DNA of 64,000 nucleotides from Cercospora beticola (GCF_033473495.1 NC_088937.1:3658001-3722000); one strand, 5' to 3'; positions 22,470 through 33,714 are shown, numbered from the stretch's first letter. A program made the numbers and translations. The notes: a model not told the origin generated them from the sequence alone.

Positions 22470-24900
22470 CATTTTCTACAGTTTTTTGCCAAGAAGAACT
22501 GCAAGCATAGCCGCTGAGTCTCAGCCTTTCTAGAAGAGCCTGCCTTCCGACGCTCCTTTATTTGCAGATCCACGGCGATGCTGGATCAAGATGTTCCTAG
22601 AGAGAAGGTTTTCAAGTATTGGACATAGTGATTCTCCAAATAATTTTTGCCATATTCCAACGGTTTCTGCTAGTCTTTCTGGAAGCACTCCTTGTTGTAA
22701 GCTCCTGGATATATAAACTGACAGCGATGAGGACTAAAGAGGTCGTTGGAGACAACATATCTGGGCGTTGGACATAGTAATTTTGGACTGAAATTTCGCA
22801 GTTCTCCAACGATTCTTGCTGGTGTTTCCAGAAGCATTCCTCGTTGTGTGCTTATGGATCTCCAGATCCTCAGCGATGGGAATCAGATTTATCAATGAAG
22901 AGAAGATGTCTAAGCGTTGGACATAGCGATTTCCGAATTAATAGTGCCGGTTTTTATAATCACCGTTCATCCTTCTCCGTAGGGACTCTTCGTTGTACGG
23001 TCTCGGATCTCCAGATACGAAGCGATAGGGACTAGAGTTGCTGCGGGAGTGAGGATTTGCAAGGGTTGAACATAGCCATTTTCGAATGGATTTTGCCGGC
23101 TTGAAACGATTTTCGCCGGCCTCTCTAGATTGATCAAGCATTATACGCCCCTGGATCTGGACAATCCCGGCGATCCGGACTATAGCGGGATCCGGAAAGC
23201 GGATATCTAAGCAGTAGACATAGCGATCTCTGACCAAATCTCGCCGTTTCCGAAATATTTTCCACGGTCTCTCTGGAAGGACTCTTTGTTGCAAGCTCCT
23301 AAATCTGCAGATGCGCGGCGAAATAGACTAAAAGTATAGACGGAGGAAATTGTTCTAAGTAGTTGACATAACGGAATTCGAATTCATCTTGCTATTTTAG
23401 AGTGGACTTCGGTGGTCTCTCTAGGAGAATTGACTGGTGTAAGCTGCTAGATCTGCATATACAAGGCAGTGCGAAGCAAAGGATTGGTGGAGATTAAGGG
23501 TTCCTAAGCGTTTGACATAGCGATTTTCGAATGGATTTCGTCGTTTTCGAACCATTTTTACTGGCGTCTCTAGCAAAACCTGCTGTTCCATGCTCCAAGA
23601 TATATAGATGCAAGCCGATCTGAACTAGAGACGCAATTAGAGTTAAGAGATTCTTGAGCGTTGAACATGGCAATCCTGAATGAATTTTGCCGGTTTCGAA
23701 CGCTTTAACCTGATCTCTCTGACGTTTCCTTGCCGTTGCATGCTCCGAAATATCAGAACCTAAAGCGATACGTACTCAGAGTGTGACTGGAGACAGGATG
23801 TCGACCGTTAGACATAGGAATTTTCGAATAAATACCGCTAGTTTCCATCGACTCTCACCAGGAGCTCTGAAGCAATTTCGTTGTTGCACGTTCCTAATAT
23901 TCCAAATATGTAGCGATGCAGATCAAACATCTGTCCAGAGAAACCGTCATCGAGCGTTGGACATAGCGGTTTTCTAATGAATTTTGCTGTCTTCGAACGA
24001 TCAAAACTGGTCTCTCTATTAAAGCATGTCGTTCAATGCTCGCAACGCTTCAAACTTGTTGCGATCGGACCGAACGTGCATTCGGGGCACGACGCTTCGA
24101 GCGTCAGACTTAGTATTTCTCAAGCAATGTTGAGCGAAAATTTCTGGCCCCTCTAGAGGCATACCTTGTTGAATGCTCATCTATGTACAGATGCGTAGCG
24201 ATGCTGAGCCACAGTTCCCTTAGAGAAAGCTTTCTGGGAGTTGGGCATGGTCGTTTCGAACTGGAAATGATCTACTACTGTAGCTATTATTACGCAGAAC
24301 AGCTCCTACCAATTGTACGAACACGAAGACCCAAAACAAAGCAGTGGTCGTAAGCGAACATGAAGCAATAAGCCAGCCTGTTCGGCAAATCGTAATAACA
24401 GAGAGGGTACGGTTCATGAGAATCATGGATCGGCGTGTTCCATCTCTGCTCGTCGATCGCTTATGTTTTCAGAACCAGGCAGCGCTTGTGAGCAAGCAGA
24501 AAGTCACATGCAAGCCTGCTTAGCGTGTTGGGCATAGCAGAAAGTGCAAGCGTTCTGGCCATATATGATCGGCAGTGTTTGAAACAGACTTGTCTTTGTT
24601 CGTCAGCCTTCTGTGTTCTCAAATCAATGCAGCGCTTGCAAGGAAACATATAGCAACGAGCCAACCTGCTCAGCGATATGGGGGCAACAGAAAGCGTAGG
24701 ACACCTGGCAATGAAAACTCGGCAGTATCCACAAGTGTACAGTCTCTGCTCGTCCATCTCTTATGCTCTCAACACAAGACAGCGCTTGCAAGCGACTAGG
24801 AAGCGGCATGCCAGCCTGCTCAAAGACCCAGGAATATCAGAAAGCCTGCAGCTCCTAAGATCGAAGATCGAGACGCAGTGAATTGAATCGACGGCCAGAC
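22470..24900. repeat. Degenerate satellite array, ~148-bp unit, ~16 copies
   Basis: A landmark gttggacatag-type block recurs at 22622, 22770, 22920, 23069, 23217, 23365, 23514, 23664, 23811, 23960, 24107 and 24244, and in altered form near 24385, 24531, 24681 and 24829. Most spacings are 147-150 bp. Other blocks repeat in register: tttcgaatgaatttt, gccggtttcgaacg, ggtctctctag, ttgttg and ctcctggatct. From about 24290 a second subfamily appears with its own blocks (cagcgcttgcaag at 24480, 24630 and 24780; cagcctgctcag; cagaaag) in the same 150-bp register. Units are perhaps 50-65% identical (estimated by eye). The unit is not a multiple of three and has stops in all frames, so it is not coding. 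Confidence 0.85.
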
Positions 24901-25941
24901 GATAAGTGATCGTCGGTACCGAATGTCATTTCGAATGAATGACTCATGCCTCCGACGTTTTAGGCCGTACAATGCCGTTCGAGATCCATTTCCTGGGTCG
25001 ACTAAGCTATAACATTTGTCAGAGCATAGCGCATCAGTCATCGATGCTCTAATCCTCTGTTCCTCATTTTCTACGTGGCCTTCTCTATTGTTTTTCGAAC
25101 CATACCATCAAAACTGTGTTCAGATTCAGAAGCAGGCCTCCCATTGTAGCTTATGATAGGACAATATCGTGAATCAAGAAGCATTTTGACTCTCAGGTGC
25201 CGCGCGATTGTCTTGTGAAAATGTGGCTGGCGAGAAGGAGAACTTCAACATATGATCGCTCTCCTGGCCCAAAAGTATGGTCCCTTCTAGGCTGAAGATA
25301 AGCTATTAGTCCTCCAAGCAAGACCTCTGCTATCTACTGCATTGCTACTTCCTGCATTCGATTTCAATGCATGCCTATAAGTATTACTTTTGCTTTCCTT
25401 GTTGACCGTAAATTAGTAGGAGCTACTAGAATGTGAGCCCCACGCTACAAAAAGTAGTGTTCACTCGTTCTTCTGTGAGTGTGCGAAATATTAGTTCGCC
25501 GCTAGAAATGATCTGCAGTTCCATACATATGAGAAGCCTGCGAGGCACCAGATACACAGCCTTCTCAAATGGCTGCTGGTAAACATGTAGAAGGAGGTTG
25601 ATATGAAGCAGAGATTGAGCACAAAGATCAATCGTAACGACCAGCAAGATTAGCCTCTACACCTGAATCCTTCGAAATGCCACTGCGCGACCAACCGCTT
25701 ACATGCTGCCCTCTCTTGGACAATCCATCCTGCTCCATCTTGAGATATCAGTCTGCAGTGACTTACTCACTTCATCAATACACCATTGGGTCCATCAAGA
25801 CTCCAAGACTAGTCTGTGCCCTAGATGAGCTTCCACGTCAAGTAGTGTAAGGCGACCCCCAATTTCCGTTGCACTCACCGTGATTCTACGTGCCCTGTCC
25901 GTTCCAAACTTTGCATAAGGATTATTCCATCTTCGTCCGAC
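24901..25941. other. Gene-poor, AT-richer spacer
   Basis: No gene, RNA gene or clear repeat recognised. Only short open frames (75 codons or fewer). Confidence 0.4.
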
Positions 25942-26127
25942 ATCTACGTTGTGTAGATTCGCAAACCTGGCAACATCCCACTACTTTACATTGGCTCCGG
26001 CACTGGCATCGACAGAGATGGCGTAAAGAGCCGGATCTCCTCCGAAAGTGGCAAGACATTGTCTACCACTACCAGGACGACAAGGAATCATCCAAGACTC
26101 GCTGCGCTTCGCACGAATAGTATGTAA
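25942..26127 (+). pseudogene. GIY-YIG-like nuclease relic
   Basis: The frame reads IYVV, a stop at 25954-25956, then IRKPGN, PLLYIGSGTG and DGVKSRI, ending at TAA 26125-26127. The IYV...LLYIGSGT...GV..R arrangement resembles the start of a GIY-YIG domain as found in many short fungal proteins that often occur near repeats. The domain's later helical part and catalytic Glu are not recognisable downstream. It is therefore a fragment with an internal stop, possibly a remnant of a mobile-element-associated gene. The match is short and made by eye. Confidence 0.45.
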
Positions 26128-28146
26128 TTGAACTGGACCAAGTTTCGGCCGTCACATCCGTATATATATCTCCGTGATGGGACGTTCACCGATCTCATCA
26201 CTCGTCTTGGATGGGCTCTGCCAGAAAAACAAGCAATGGCTATTGTTCTCCTCGAGAAGAAGTTTCTCTGTCATCGAGAGAGTCATCCTTGCTTATACAA
26301 GTGCAATATTCTGCTCCGTAAGAAGGATGACATTGCCAGCTTGGTGGGCGTCTCTCGCTAGATGCTTGATTGCGACTGCAACTGCTCTCATCAAACGATT
26401 CTGAAGCTTAGTTTCACGAACGTTGGGTAACACCAAAGTGCAAATGTCATTCTCGATCATCAACTGAATGCCCACGTACATAACGATTAGCTCCATTGTT
26501 GCTCCACGCATCATGTGAGATCCAGACTGTCTCTGCTGTGAGATGATTGAGCTTGCAAGCTGGCTGAATCCGCAGATAGATTTGCCATGTCACAGCTAGT
26601 GACAAATCAACAAGTCTGCGTTATCGAAAGCACAATACCATGCTCCACATTGAGCATTAATGCTGAGGCAATTGCACAAGATCAATGGCATCGAAGACGA
26701 TTGACGAAGATGCAAGAGGCGGAGGCTCTGTGTTTTTCCCTCAACGAGCTCAACATAGTCTCTCGTGAGAAATCGTCTTCCTTCTCGGCCATCCATTTAC
26801 ATCTCTGCGACGCTCTTCGGTCTATGTGAATCTTGCATGCTAACTGATCATCTCGTTAGTCTACTGACGATAGCGTCAGCTGGAAGGATCAAACATGCTT
26901 TCAAGTCCGCAACATTAAACAAACCACCGTATGTGCACATTCACTGCTCAGGCATCTTCAGCCTCATCCACCTATCAGCAAGCCATTGTACATTGAACAC
27001 CTCCCAGCAATCCCGCGCCATGAAGCACGAAAGCTTGCCTTCTAATAACCCTTTATCACTCAAACTCCCTAGGCATCAGCAACTCAACAACGAAACTCAC
27101 CACTCTCCCCTCAACATTCGTTGCCTGCCGAAGGATCTGAGGACCAGTACGTCCAGCAGCGATCAAGACCCCATCATGCAAGTCCTGGTCTCAAACATGC
27201 TTTCCCTCGTCCTGTCCGATTCTGCTCCAACATCCCCATCCCATGGTGTCAAGTCCTCAAAACTGCTGAACAACAACTCTAGCTTGTTACTAGAATAGAT
27301 AAGCCAATCTCGTCCTTGTGATCCCCTCATCCTATATCGAATATTCTGGGATTTTTGCTTCGTGGCGGGTTCCTATATCAAAGCCATTGAAAAGCAATTC
27401 GGTGTTCTGCTTGATCCTCTGATTCGATTCGAAGCGAGACAGTATCAGCCTCGATAATCAAACCTTTATGATGATGATAAGATCCGAGGCTCAGAGTTAC
27501 TACTCTCCTTCGATACCATTAATTTCATCACTTCCAGACCAGTCAACGCTGATTGACCGGCTTTGACCTTGATTGACGTGCCATTAGTGAGATTAGAGAA
27601 TGAAGTGAGAATGTCAGTCCAAGAAAGATGGAGAAGCATGTCAAGAGCAGAAAAGGTTTCTCAAATTTGATCGGGGGATATCTGGTCATTTCATTCACAA
27701 TCATCATAGTCCAGCCCAGCCCAGTCCATCCGTCGCCAAGGTATGCACAAGAAGAAGGGAAACAAGAAAGTCGATCTATAAAGGCACTCATCAGGCGCGT
27801 ACGCCATATGCCAACTCCTACGACGCCTCCAAAGCACCGCTCCATCCAGACCATGGTGTACTGGCCAAAGGAGAGTTCAAGAAAGACAAGAAAACAAGAA
27901 AAGCAGGTGCAAAGCTTCCATCCACAATGCTGACGCTCGCAAGCTTCATCAACAAAATGCCGCCATACTAACACCACATTTCAAGTGAAAATGCGCGCAG
28001 AGCTGGGTATCATCCATCCATGTCGTAGCAACATTCCCGAACAATGCTTCCTAGTACAAGGAAATAGCAGAGAGAGGCAGGTCGTGAGGCGAGATAAGAT
28101 ATGCATCCAAACTCCCGAAAAGGAAACATCGTTGCACCCATCACGG
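26128..28146. other. Gene-poor spacer and Whi5-like 3' flank
   Basis: The 27020-27298 stretch (93 codons from ATG 27020, Ser/Leu/Asn-rich) could be a small ORF but has no support. The frames at 27543-27977 overlap the probable 3' UTR of the minus-strand gene ending at 28147. No repeats resembling the upstream satellite were seen. Confidence 0.35.
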
Positions 28147-29700
28147 TCATTGGTCTGCAAGCTGCTCAATCAGTCGCGTACGACTTTCCTGCAAGGCATG
28201 AGAGGAGGTAGGGTCAAGACCGCTGCTCGATGATGTGCTGGCACTCTCACTTCGCACGAATGTAGCGTGTCGGGGTGTGAGATCGGGCTGCCTGGCGGGC
28301 GACATTTGACTCTGACTCGAATTGGTCGTCGCGGTACCAGTCCGAGGGATGTGCGGTCCGACAGAAGTATGAGGCGAGCCGAGCTGGAACAGCGCTTGCA
28401 GTGCTTCTCGCTCGGCCTCGGCAGTCTGTGTCTGGGTACGAATTGTTGGAGGCCGCTGAGGGGACGTCGCACTGATGGGCGTCCGCGGAGGAGACATGGC
28501 ATTGCTCACGTGCTGTGGGAGTGGCTGCAGAATAGGCCCCGAGTACGCGCCGCCCCTCTGGCTCGAGGTCGGTCGAATGTCGGGCGCAGGCTGCAATCGC
28601 GGCGTCGTACTTTGCGACGCAAAGTGCTGCTGATGTTGCTGCAGCTGCGATTGCAGCTGAGCCTGATACTGTGAGTAGTTCCCAGACGTGCGCTTGGAAG
28701 GAGGAGCCTCGGTCATGTCCAGCATGGTGCGGCCATACTGGTCGTACATGGAAAGTCTCGACGCGCCATTGCTCAGACCGCTCGTGCCCGGGCGTTGCTG
28801 ATCGATTTGGGACACGCTCGTCCGACTGCGGTGTCGCTGTGCTGCGAGTTGCTCCACTTCGGCAAGCGACTTATGCTCCCACCCGTTCTGCACCTTTGCC
28901 ATGGCGTATCCGAGGCGTGCTTTGAGAGTCGCGGCGATTTCGCCGGCTTTGCTGCCAGAAGACGAGACAGACTCCCGTCGCGATCCGCGTTCCGGGAATT
29001 GCACGCGATATGGTGAGGTGTGGATGCTGGACGCGTTCTTCACATGACCACTCGCAGTTCTCTTAGCGCCATTCGTCGCGACGGGCGATGTGATGCTCAT
29101 GGGACTGTACAACGCGTGCTCGGCCGTGTGCGTCGGGCTGTGCCGTGCATTTTCGGGAGTCTTATTCCTCGGTCTGTAAATATCTTGTGTTGTAGTCTGC
29201 GTCGCATCGTGTGAGGCGGGAGTGACATTGGTGAGGATGTGCTTGAGTCCGAGCGAGGAAGAGGGCGACGTCAGATCGGTCTGCGTGGACAGGTTGCTCT
29301 CGCTGCCTTGGAGGTGAGGTACGCTACTGCCGTAGCTGCTCTGCACGCTGACCATGGATTCTTGACTGGCAGGAGCGGACAGTGTCGGGTGGTGGTGGTG
29401 GTGGTGCTGGTTGTGGTGGTGTTGTGAGTGCTCGGGTTGCGTGTGCACTGTACGCGTCGCTTTCTGCGCGCGGGGCGACGGCGATTGCGACTGCGGAAGG
29501 TGCGTGGACGGCGAGACGGCCGCGAGCGGAGGGTGAGGGAAGTTGGCGGTCATGGTTTCCATGCTGGGCGAGCGATCCTGTTCCTGTGGCAGGAACGACG
29601 TGTATACAGAAGGAGCAGTGGTCGTGGTTTGTCTGAGTCCGCAGTCGGTATGGTTGAGGCTCTGGGCGCAGGCGCTATGTTGGCCTCGTGAACTCGACAA
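28147..29700 (-). CDS. Whi5-like G1/S transcription repressor family protein
   Basis: A 517-residue intronless frame. Most of it is low-complexity Ser/Thr/Gln/Pro with many SP/TP sites, plus a His run (about 95-105). One conserved island at about residues 255-285 (LKARLGYAMAKVQNGW, then SLAEVE) matches the GTB motif of the Whi5/Nrm1 family, which binds SBF/MBF-type complexes and represses G1/S genes; the SP/TP sites fit CDK control. Everything outside that island is poorly conserved in the family, so the call rests on the motif and the overall character. The start is the first ATG; an in-frame ATG before METMTA is an alternative. It is divergent from the kinase at 30446. Confidence 0.6.
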   Translation of the reverse strand: MSSSRGQHSACAQSLNHTDCGLRQTTTTAPSVYTSFLPQEQDRSPSMETMTANFPHPPLAAVSPSTHLPQSQSPSPRAQKATRTVHTQPEHSQHHHNQHHHHHHPTLSAPASQESMVSVQSSYGSSVPHLQGSESNLSTQTDLTSPSSSLGLKHILTNVTPASHDATQTTTQDIYRPRNKTPENARHSPTHTAEHALYSPMSITSPVATNGAKRTASGHVKNASSIHTSPYRVQFPERGSRRESVSSSGSKAGEIAATLKARLGYAMAKVQNGWEHKSLAEVEQLAAQRHRSRTSVSQIDQQRPGTSGLSNGASRLSMYDQYGRTMLDMTEAPPSKRTSGNYSQYQAQLQSQLQQHQQHFASQSTTPRLQPAPDIRPTSSQRGGAYSGPILQPLPQHVSNAMSPPRTPISATSPQRPPTIRTQTQTAEAEREALQALFQLGSPHTSVGPHIPRTGTATTNSSQSQMSPARQPDLTPRHATFVRSESASTSSSSGLDPTSSHALQESRTRLIEQLADQ

Positions 29701-30445
29701 GGTTGTTGACGTAGATTAGCCCGAGACGCGCTTGGTCGCGACCGCTCTGTCTCGCCCTCGACACGCGTGGGGATTTTGCTCCGACGCGAACTGTTGCAGA
29801 TGGTGAGGTGAGATCAGTGCTGCGATGCTGCCTGTCTGTGAGTTTTTGTCGCGTGCGCCGTCGGATGGGTGAAAATCAGCACTCGTGCGCAAGTCGCCAT
29901 CCCCGCTCGTGTGTGCTTTTGGTCGCGTCGCCTCGTGATCTGCCTCATCATCAAGCGAGCTCGCGACAAAAGAAAAGGTGTGCTCGAGCGACCGATCCAC
30001 TTCGATCTCACGCATACAGTAACTAGCCTCTTCCTCTCCTGATAAGCCCGTCTGTCATTCTCGACTGTCATCCCGGCGTGTTCTGCAAAAGGCGAGTGCC
30101 AATGCCGATGTTCGTCGCTCCTCGCTGCAGGGACAGGCGGCGATGGCGGCTTCGAGAACTCGTCTAGAATAAGTCCCACGCCGGCTGCTGCATCGTCCAG
30201 AGCCATTGTTTTCGTCGTGCAAAACGGGCAAGAGTGCTCGTGCTCATGCCGGGAAAGTCGTCCATGTTCATGCACGCGAAAGGGTCAACTCGGTGCTTTC
30301 GCTGAAGTCATCGTTGCCATTCCGTTGTCGCACAGTGCCACTTCAGCCTCTACGCTGCACCTCACGCTTCACCGACTGTCGTGCCGGCAGACAAATACAT
30401 GTACCTCCCATGCTCCCACGATAACAGCCCAACACGTCCCTTGCT
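29701..30445. promoter_or_regulatory. Divergent promoter region
   Basis: A 745-bp region between the start codons of the minus-strand Whi5-like gene and the plus-strand mitochondrial kinase. A 153-codon minus frame (29814-30275) in it is probably not a separate gene. No TATA box or known operator is obvious. Confidence 0.4.
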
Positions 30446-31876
30446 ATGCTCTGCCGCAGAGCCATAGCAAGGCAGCATGGCTTCAACAACCCCCGCCGAA
30501 TCCGAGGCACGCGACACCTGCAGACCAAGACGGTGACGGATGATGATATCGCCCGTCTGGCTGCTACACCCCTCCACCCTCTCACCCTCGCCGATCTGTG
30601 CAAGAATGGCCGTCCTCCGCTGTCGAAAGAGGCTCTGCTCAATAATGCCAACTTCACCCTCTCCATCCTGCCTTCGCGCCTGGCACATCGCATCCAGAGC
30701 TTGCGATCTCTGCCCTACATTGTCGTAGCCAATCCCAATGTCAGCAAAATTCACAACAACTATGTCCACTCACTGTCGACGCTGCTGCCATACGCGGAGA
30801 GGAGGATTGAGTGCTTGGAAGAGGAGGTCACCTTTACAGAAGTCATGGCCAATTTGGTCCAGACGCACAGCAACACCATAGCTATCCTCGCTCGTGGCTT
30901 CCTCGAGGCGAGGAAATACATCAACAAAGACGACATCACCCGCTTCCTCGACGAACACCTCCGAGCTCGAATCGGCACCCGTCTCATAGCAGAGCAGCAT
31001 ATCGCCCTCCACTTCAGCTCCCAACCCCACGCCGAGCTCTCCGACAACCCACACCCGCAGGACCAGCAAGAGTCGACATATATTGGCGTGATAGATACAG
31101 CATTGAAACCAGCAGACATCATCGTGGGCTGCGAACACATGGTGGGCGAGATCTGCGAGCTCAAATACGGCGTTCGTCCCACGATCAACATTATCGGCGA
31201 CCCAGAAACCACAATCGCACACATCCCTATGCATTTGGAGTACATCCTCACCGAACTCCTGAAAAACAGCTTCCGTGCAACAATCGAAGCAGGCATGGAA
31301 AAGGAGCCCATAGAGGTCACGATTGCTCCCGCTCCTGCTGCCGAGACACAGACGGAGCAGATGAAGTCGAAGACAAAGCACGACGCGGATGCTCACACAG
31401 GAGAAAAGCCAGGGATCAGCAACTACGACCAAGGAAATGTCGATTACGCTTCCGAATCCAATAAACCAGATCTCGCAATGTCAGAGAACATCAGACCTCT
31501 GGATCAAGCTACTCCCGGCGTGACAATCCGAATCCGAGATCGAGGTGGTGGTATTTCTCCAGAGAACCTGGACAAATTATGGGAATATGGTTTTACGACG
31601 TTCAACGAGGATGAGATGATGGATAAGATTAGTGTTGGTGGAGGCAGTTCGGGACTGGATACGATTAGTGGAGGGCCTGCTGGAGGGTCAAGCTTGGCGG
31701 GGTTGGGGTATGGCTTACCACTGGGCAGGGCTTATGCTGAGTATTTTGGTGGTGGAATTGCGGTGCAGAGTTTGTGGGGTTGGGGAACGGATGTTTATTT
31801 GAGTCTGAGAGGGGTGGGGAGGTTGGATGGGAAGGGGAGAAAGCTGGGAAATGGGGCATGGGATGGAAGGTGGTGA
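30446..31876 (+). CDS. Mitochondrial 2-oxoacid dehydrogenase kinase (PDK/BCKDK family)
   Basis: A 476-residue intronless protein that phosphorylates and inactivates the E1 subunit of pyruvate or branched-chain 2-oxoacid dehydrogenase in the matrix. The N-terminus (MLCRRAIARQHGF...) is Arg-rich without acids, as in a mitochondrial presequence. The helical kinase N-domain covers about 40-220. The GHKL ATP-binding domain follows: N-box HLEYILTELLKNSFRA (about 263-278), G1 box DRGGGI (about 366) and G2 box GLGYGLPLGRAYAEYFGG (about 419-436). A charged insert (about 290-350) between N and G1 boxes is longer than in animal enzymes. Fungi carry two or three paralogues, so I leave the symbol open. 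Confidence 0.9.
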   Translation: MLCRRAIARQHGFNNPRRIRGTRHLQTKTVTDDDIARLAATPLHPLTLADLCKNGRPPLSKEALLNNANFTLSILPSRLAHRIQSLRSLPYIVVANPNVSKIHNNYVHSLSTLLPYAERRIECLEEEVTFTEVMANLVQTHSNTIAILARGFLEARKYINKDDITRFLDEHLRARIGTRLIAEQHIALHFSSQPHAELSDNPHPQDQQESTYIGVIDTALKPADIIVGCEHMVGEICELKYGVRPTINIIGDPETTIAHIPMHLEYILTELLKNSFRATIEAGMEKEPIEVTIAPAPAAETQTEQMKSKTKHDADAHTGEKPGISNYDQGNVDYASESNKPDLAMSENIRPLDQATPGVTIRIRDRGGGISPENLDKLWEYGFTTFNEDEMMDKISVGGGSSGLDTISGGPAGGSSLAGLGYGLPLGRAYAEYFGGGIAVQSLWGWGTDVYLSLRGVGRLDGKGRKLGNGAWDGRW

Positions 31877-32803
31877 CGAGGAAGAGTCGGGCGAGTAGAG
31901 CGAAATCATAGGAGAAAATAGGTCTCCAGCATTGACGACTTCGTCTTTTCCGGTCACAGCCCCATGATCCTCTGCCTGCTTTGGAGCCACGTTTTTCGCG
32001 TGTACGCAAAACGGCGTCGTTAGCTTTCACGGGTATCCGAACCCGACCTCACCTCATACCATCTTCAAAGTCACGAGCAGACAGGTGATCCTCAAGCATC
32101 GCGCATGCCCTATCCGCATCCTGAAGCATGCCAGCTGAACTTCACGATTTCGCGTCTGTGTGGCAGCGTGCAAGATGTGCGGAAATGTCTCAGCTCCGCC
32201 GAAAATTGCCACGAGGGCTAGATCAGCCACGCAGCCACGACGCAGATCGACGACAAAGCGAGTGCAAGTTGGTACGACAGGTCAAGCGAAGATCGTACCT
32301 GCGCACAGTGCGGAAGAACAATTCCCCACCTGGGGATCTGTTTTCGTGAAGCATACTTGCGCGGACTTGACTACTCACGCAAGAGGCATTTGCATCGCCA
32401 CTGATTCATCCCACAATTCCTTCGACCTTCAAACAAAGATTGTAGCTTTGCCCTATAGCACTAAAGGACATTCTCGCCTCTGAGACCCAGGAAAGAGACC
32501 CTTCGGCTTAATATGAGCTTCGGAGGCATCATGGTGGAGCGAACGGCACACCGTTCCTGCCAATCGGCACAATAAGACCTGTGCCCAGCAAAAGAAGAGC
32601 TCTTTTCGGAGCTTTGAATGTGGATATGGTGTGACCTGCAGTATAGCCAAGAACACTAGTGCAATCCTTCAGGATTCCGTACAACGTTGGGTTACACGAA
32701 GGACAAAGAGGTCGTGGACACTCGAACGGCACAGTGGACATCAGAGGCGACATCCGAGTTCTCAAGATCATTCGTAGGCAAGAGCTGAAGGTGGAAGAAG
32801 AGA
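31877..32803. other. Intergenic, no supported gene
   Basis: Only short frames without ordered composition. A tatccgaacccgacc stretch near 32033 is not part of a foldable tRNA. Confidence 0.4.
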
Positions 32804-32810
32804 GTATAAA
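32804..32810 (+). promoter_or_regulatory. TATA box of GH114 gene
   Basis: gtataaa, with TATAAA at 32805-32810, 74 bp before the ATG at 32884. A plausible core promoter by position. Confidence 0.5.
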
Positions 32811-32883
32811 GACTCATTGAACTTCTCCGACGTGGTCCTCATCAGCAATTGCACGAACCAACCCAACACGACCAACTTCAACA

Positions 32884-33714
32884 ATGCACACCCTCTCCCT
32901 CCTCCTCCCCCTCCTCCTCTCCACCCCAACCCACGCCTGGTGGAAACCCACCCCAACGCCAACCTGGCAAATCATCCTCTCCTCCACCCTCCGCACCTCC
33001 CCTCCCCCCTCTTCTTCAAACTACTCCATCATCGACTCCGACCTCTTCGACAACCCCCCCTCAACCTGGTCCCTCTACAAACGCAACTCCATAAGAACAA
33101 TCTGCTACTTCAGCACCCAATTCGAAGACTGGCGTCCCGACGCCTCGAATTTTACTTCCCAACCCCAAAACCTCGGCTCCAGTCTCGATGGCTGGCCCGG
33201 TGAACGATGGGTCAACACGAAAGCTACGGGTATAAGAAATATTATGAAATCTCGGATCGCAGAAGCGAAAAAGAGGGGTTGTGATGCGATTGATCCGGAT
33301 AATATTGATGCTTATTTACATTCTGGTGGAGGATTTGGACTTACGCAGGCTGATGCGGTGGATTATGTTAAATTTTTGGCAGCGGAGGCTCATGCGCAAG
33401 ACCTCGCAATCGGTCTGAAAAACGGGGACGACATCGTTTCTCAACTTGTCGATTACGTCGATTTCGCTGTTGTGGAGGAGTGTCAGGGGAATTCGGATCT
33501 CACTGCTGGAGACAGTTATTATGATGAGTGTGGGAAGTATCAGCCTTTTATCCAGAAGGGGAAAGCGGTGTTTAGTATTGAGTATGTGGAGGGAACGCCG
33601 AGTTTGGCGGTTCAGAGAGGGATTTGTAGGAATGTGGTTGCGAAGGGGTTTAGTGTGTTGATTAAGAGGTATGATTTGGGGGAGTGGGTTGTGGATTGTT
33701 CGAAGGTTAAGTAG
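32884..33714 (+). CDS. Secreted GH114 endo-alpha-1,4-polygalactosaminidase-like glycosidase
   Basis: 276 residues. A hydrophobic signal peptide occupies about residues 1-18. The rest is a GH114-type TIM barrel: WQIILS near the start, DSDLFD, TICYFSTQFEDWRPDA (about 75-93), GWPGERW, then CDAIDPDNIDAY (about 134-145), the conserved acidic strand, followed by IGLKN and FAVVEECQ (about 193-200). The family cleaves galactosaminogalactan-type polymers, so the enzyme probably acts on fungal extracellular polysaccharide or the cell wall. Length is normal and no intron is needed. Base composition flips from C-rich to G-rich near 33200 (see findings). Confidence 0.85.
   Translation: MHTLSLLLPLLLSTPTHAWWKPTPTPTWQIILSSTLRTSPPPSSSNYSIIDSDLFDNPPSTWSLYKRNSIRTICYFSTQFEDWRPDASNFTSQPQNLGSSLDGWPGERWVNTKATGIRNIMKSRIAEAKKRGCDAIDPDNIDAYLHSGGGFGLTQADAVDYVKFLAAEAHAQDLAIGLKNGDDIVSQLVDYVDFAVVEECQGNSDLTAGDSYYDECGKYQPFIQKGKAVFSIEYVEGTPSLAVQRGICRNVVAKGFSVLIKRYDLGEWVVDCSKVK

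Noticed and set aside
22470..24900. Satellite array considered as a CRISPR-like or protein-coding repeat
   Set aside because: Units are about 148 bp, degenerate throughout with no short exact repeats and unique spacers, and the period is not a multiple of three with stops in all frames.
27543..27977. 144-codon minus frame with hydrophobic stretches
   Set aside because: Lies in the probable 3' UTR of the Whi5-like gene and has Trp/Cys-rich, random-like composition.
28267..29691. Several plus-strand open frames of 60-135 codons
   Set aside because: They are antisense shadows of the Whi5-like gene, caused by its biased codon use.
30760..31432. Long minus-strand frames of 186 and 220 codons
   Set aside because: Antisense to the well-supported mitochondrial kinase gene.
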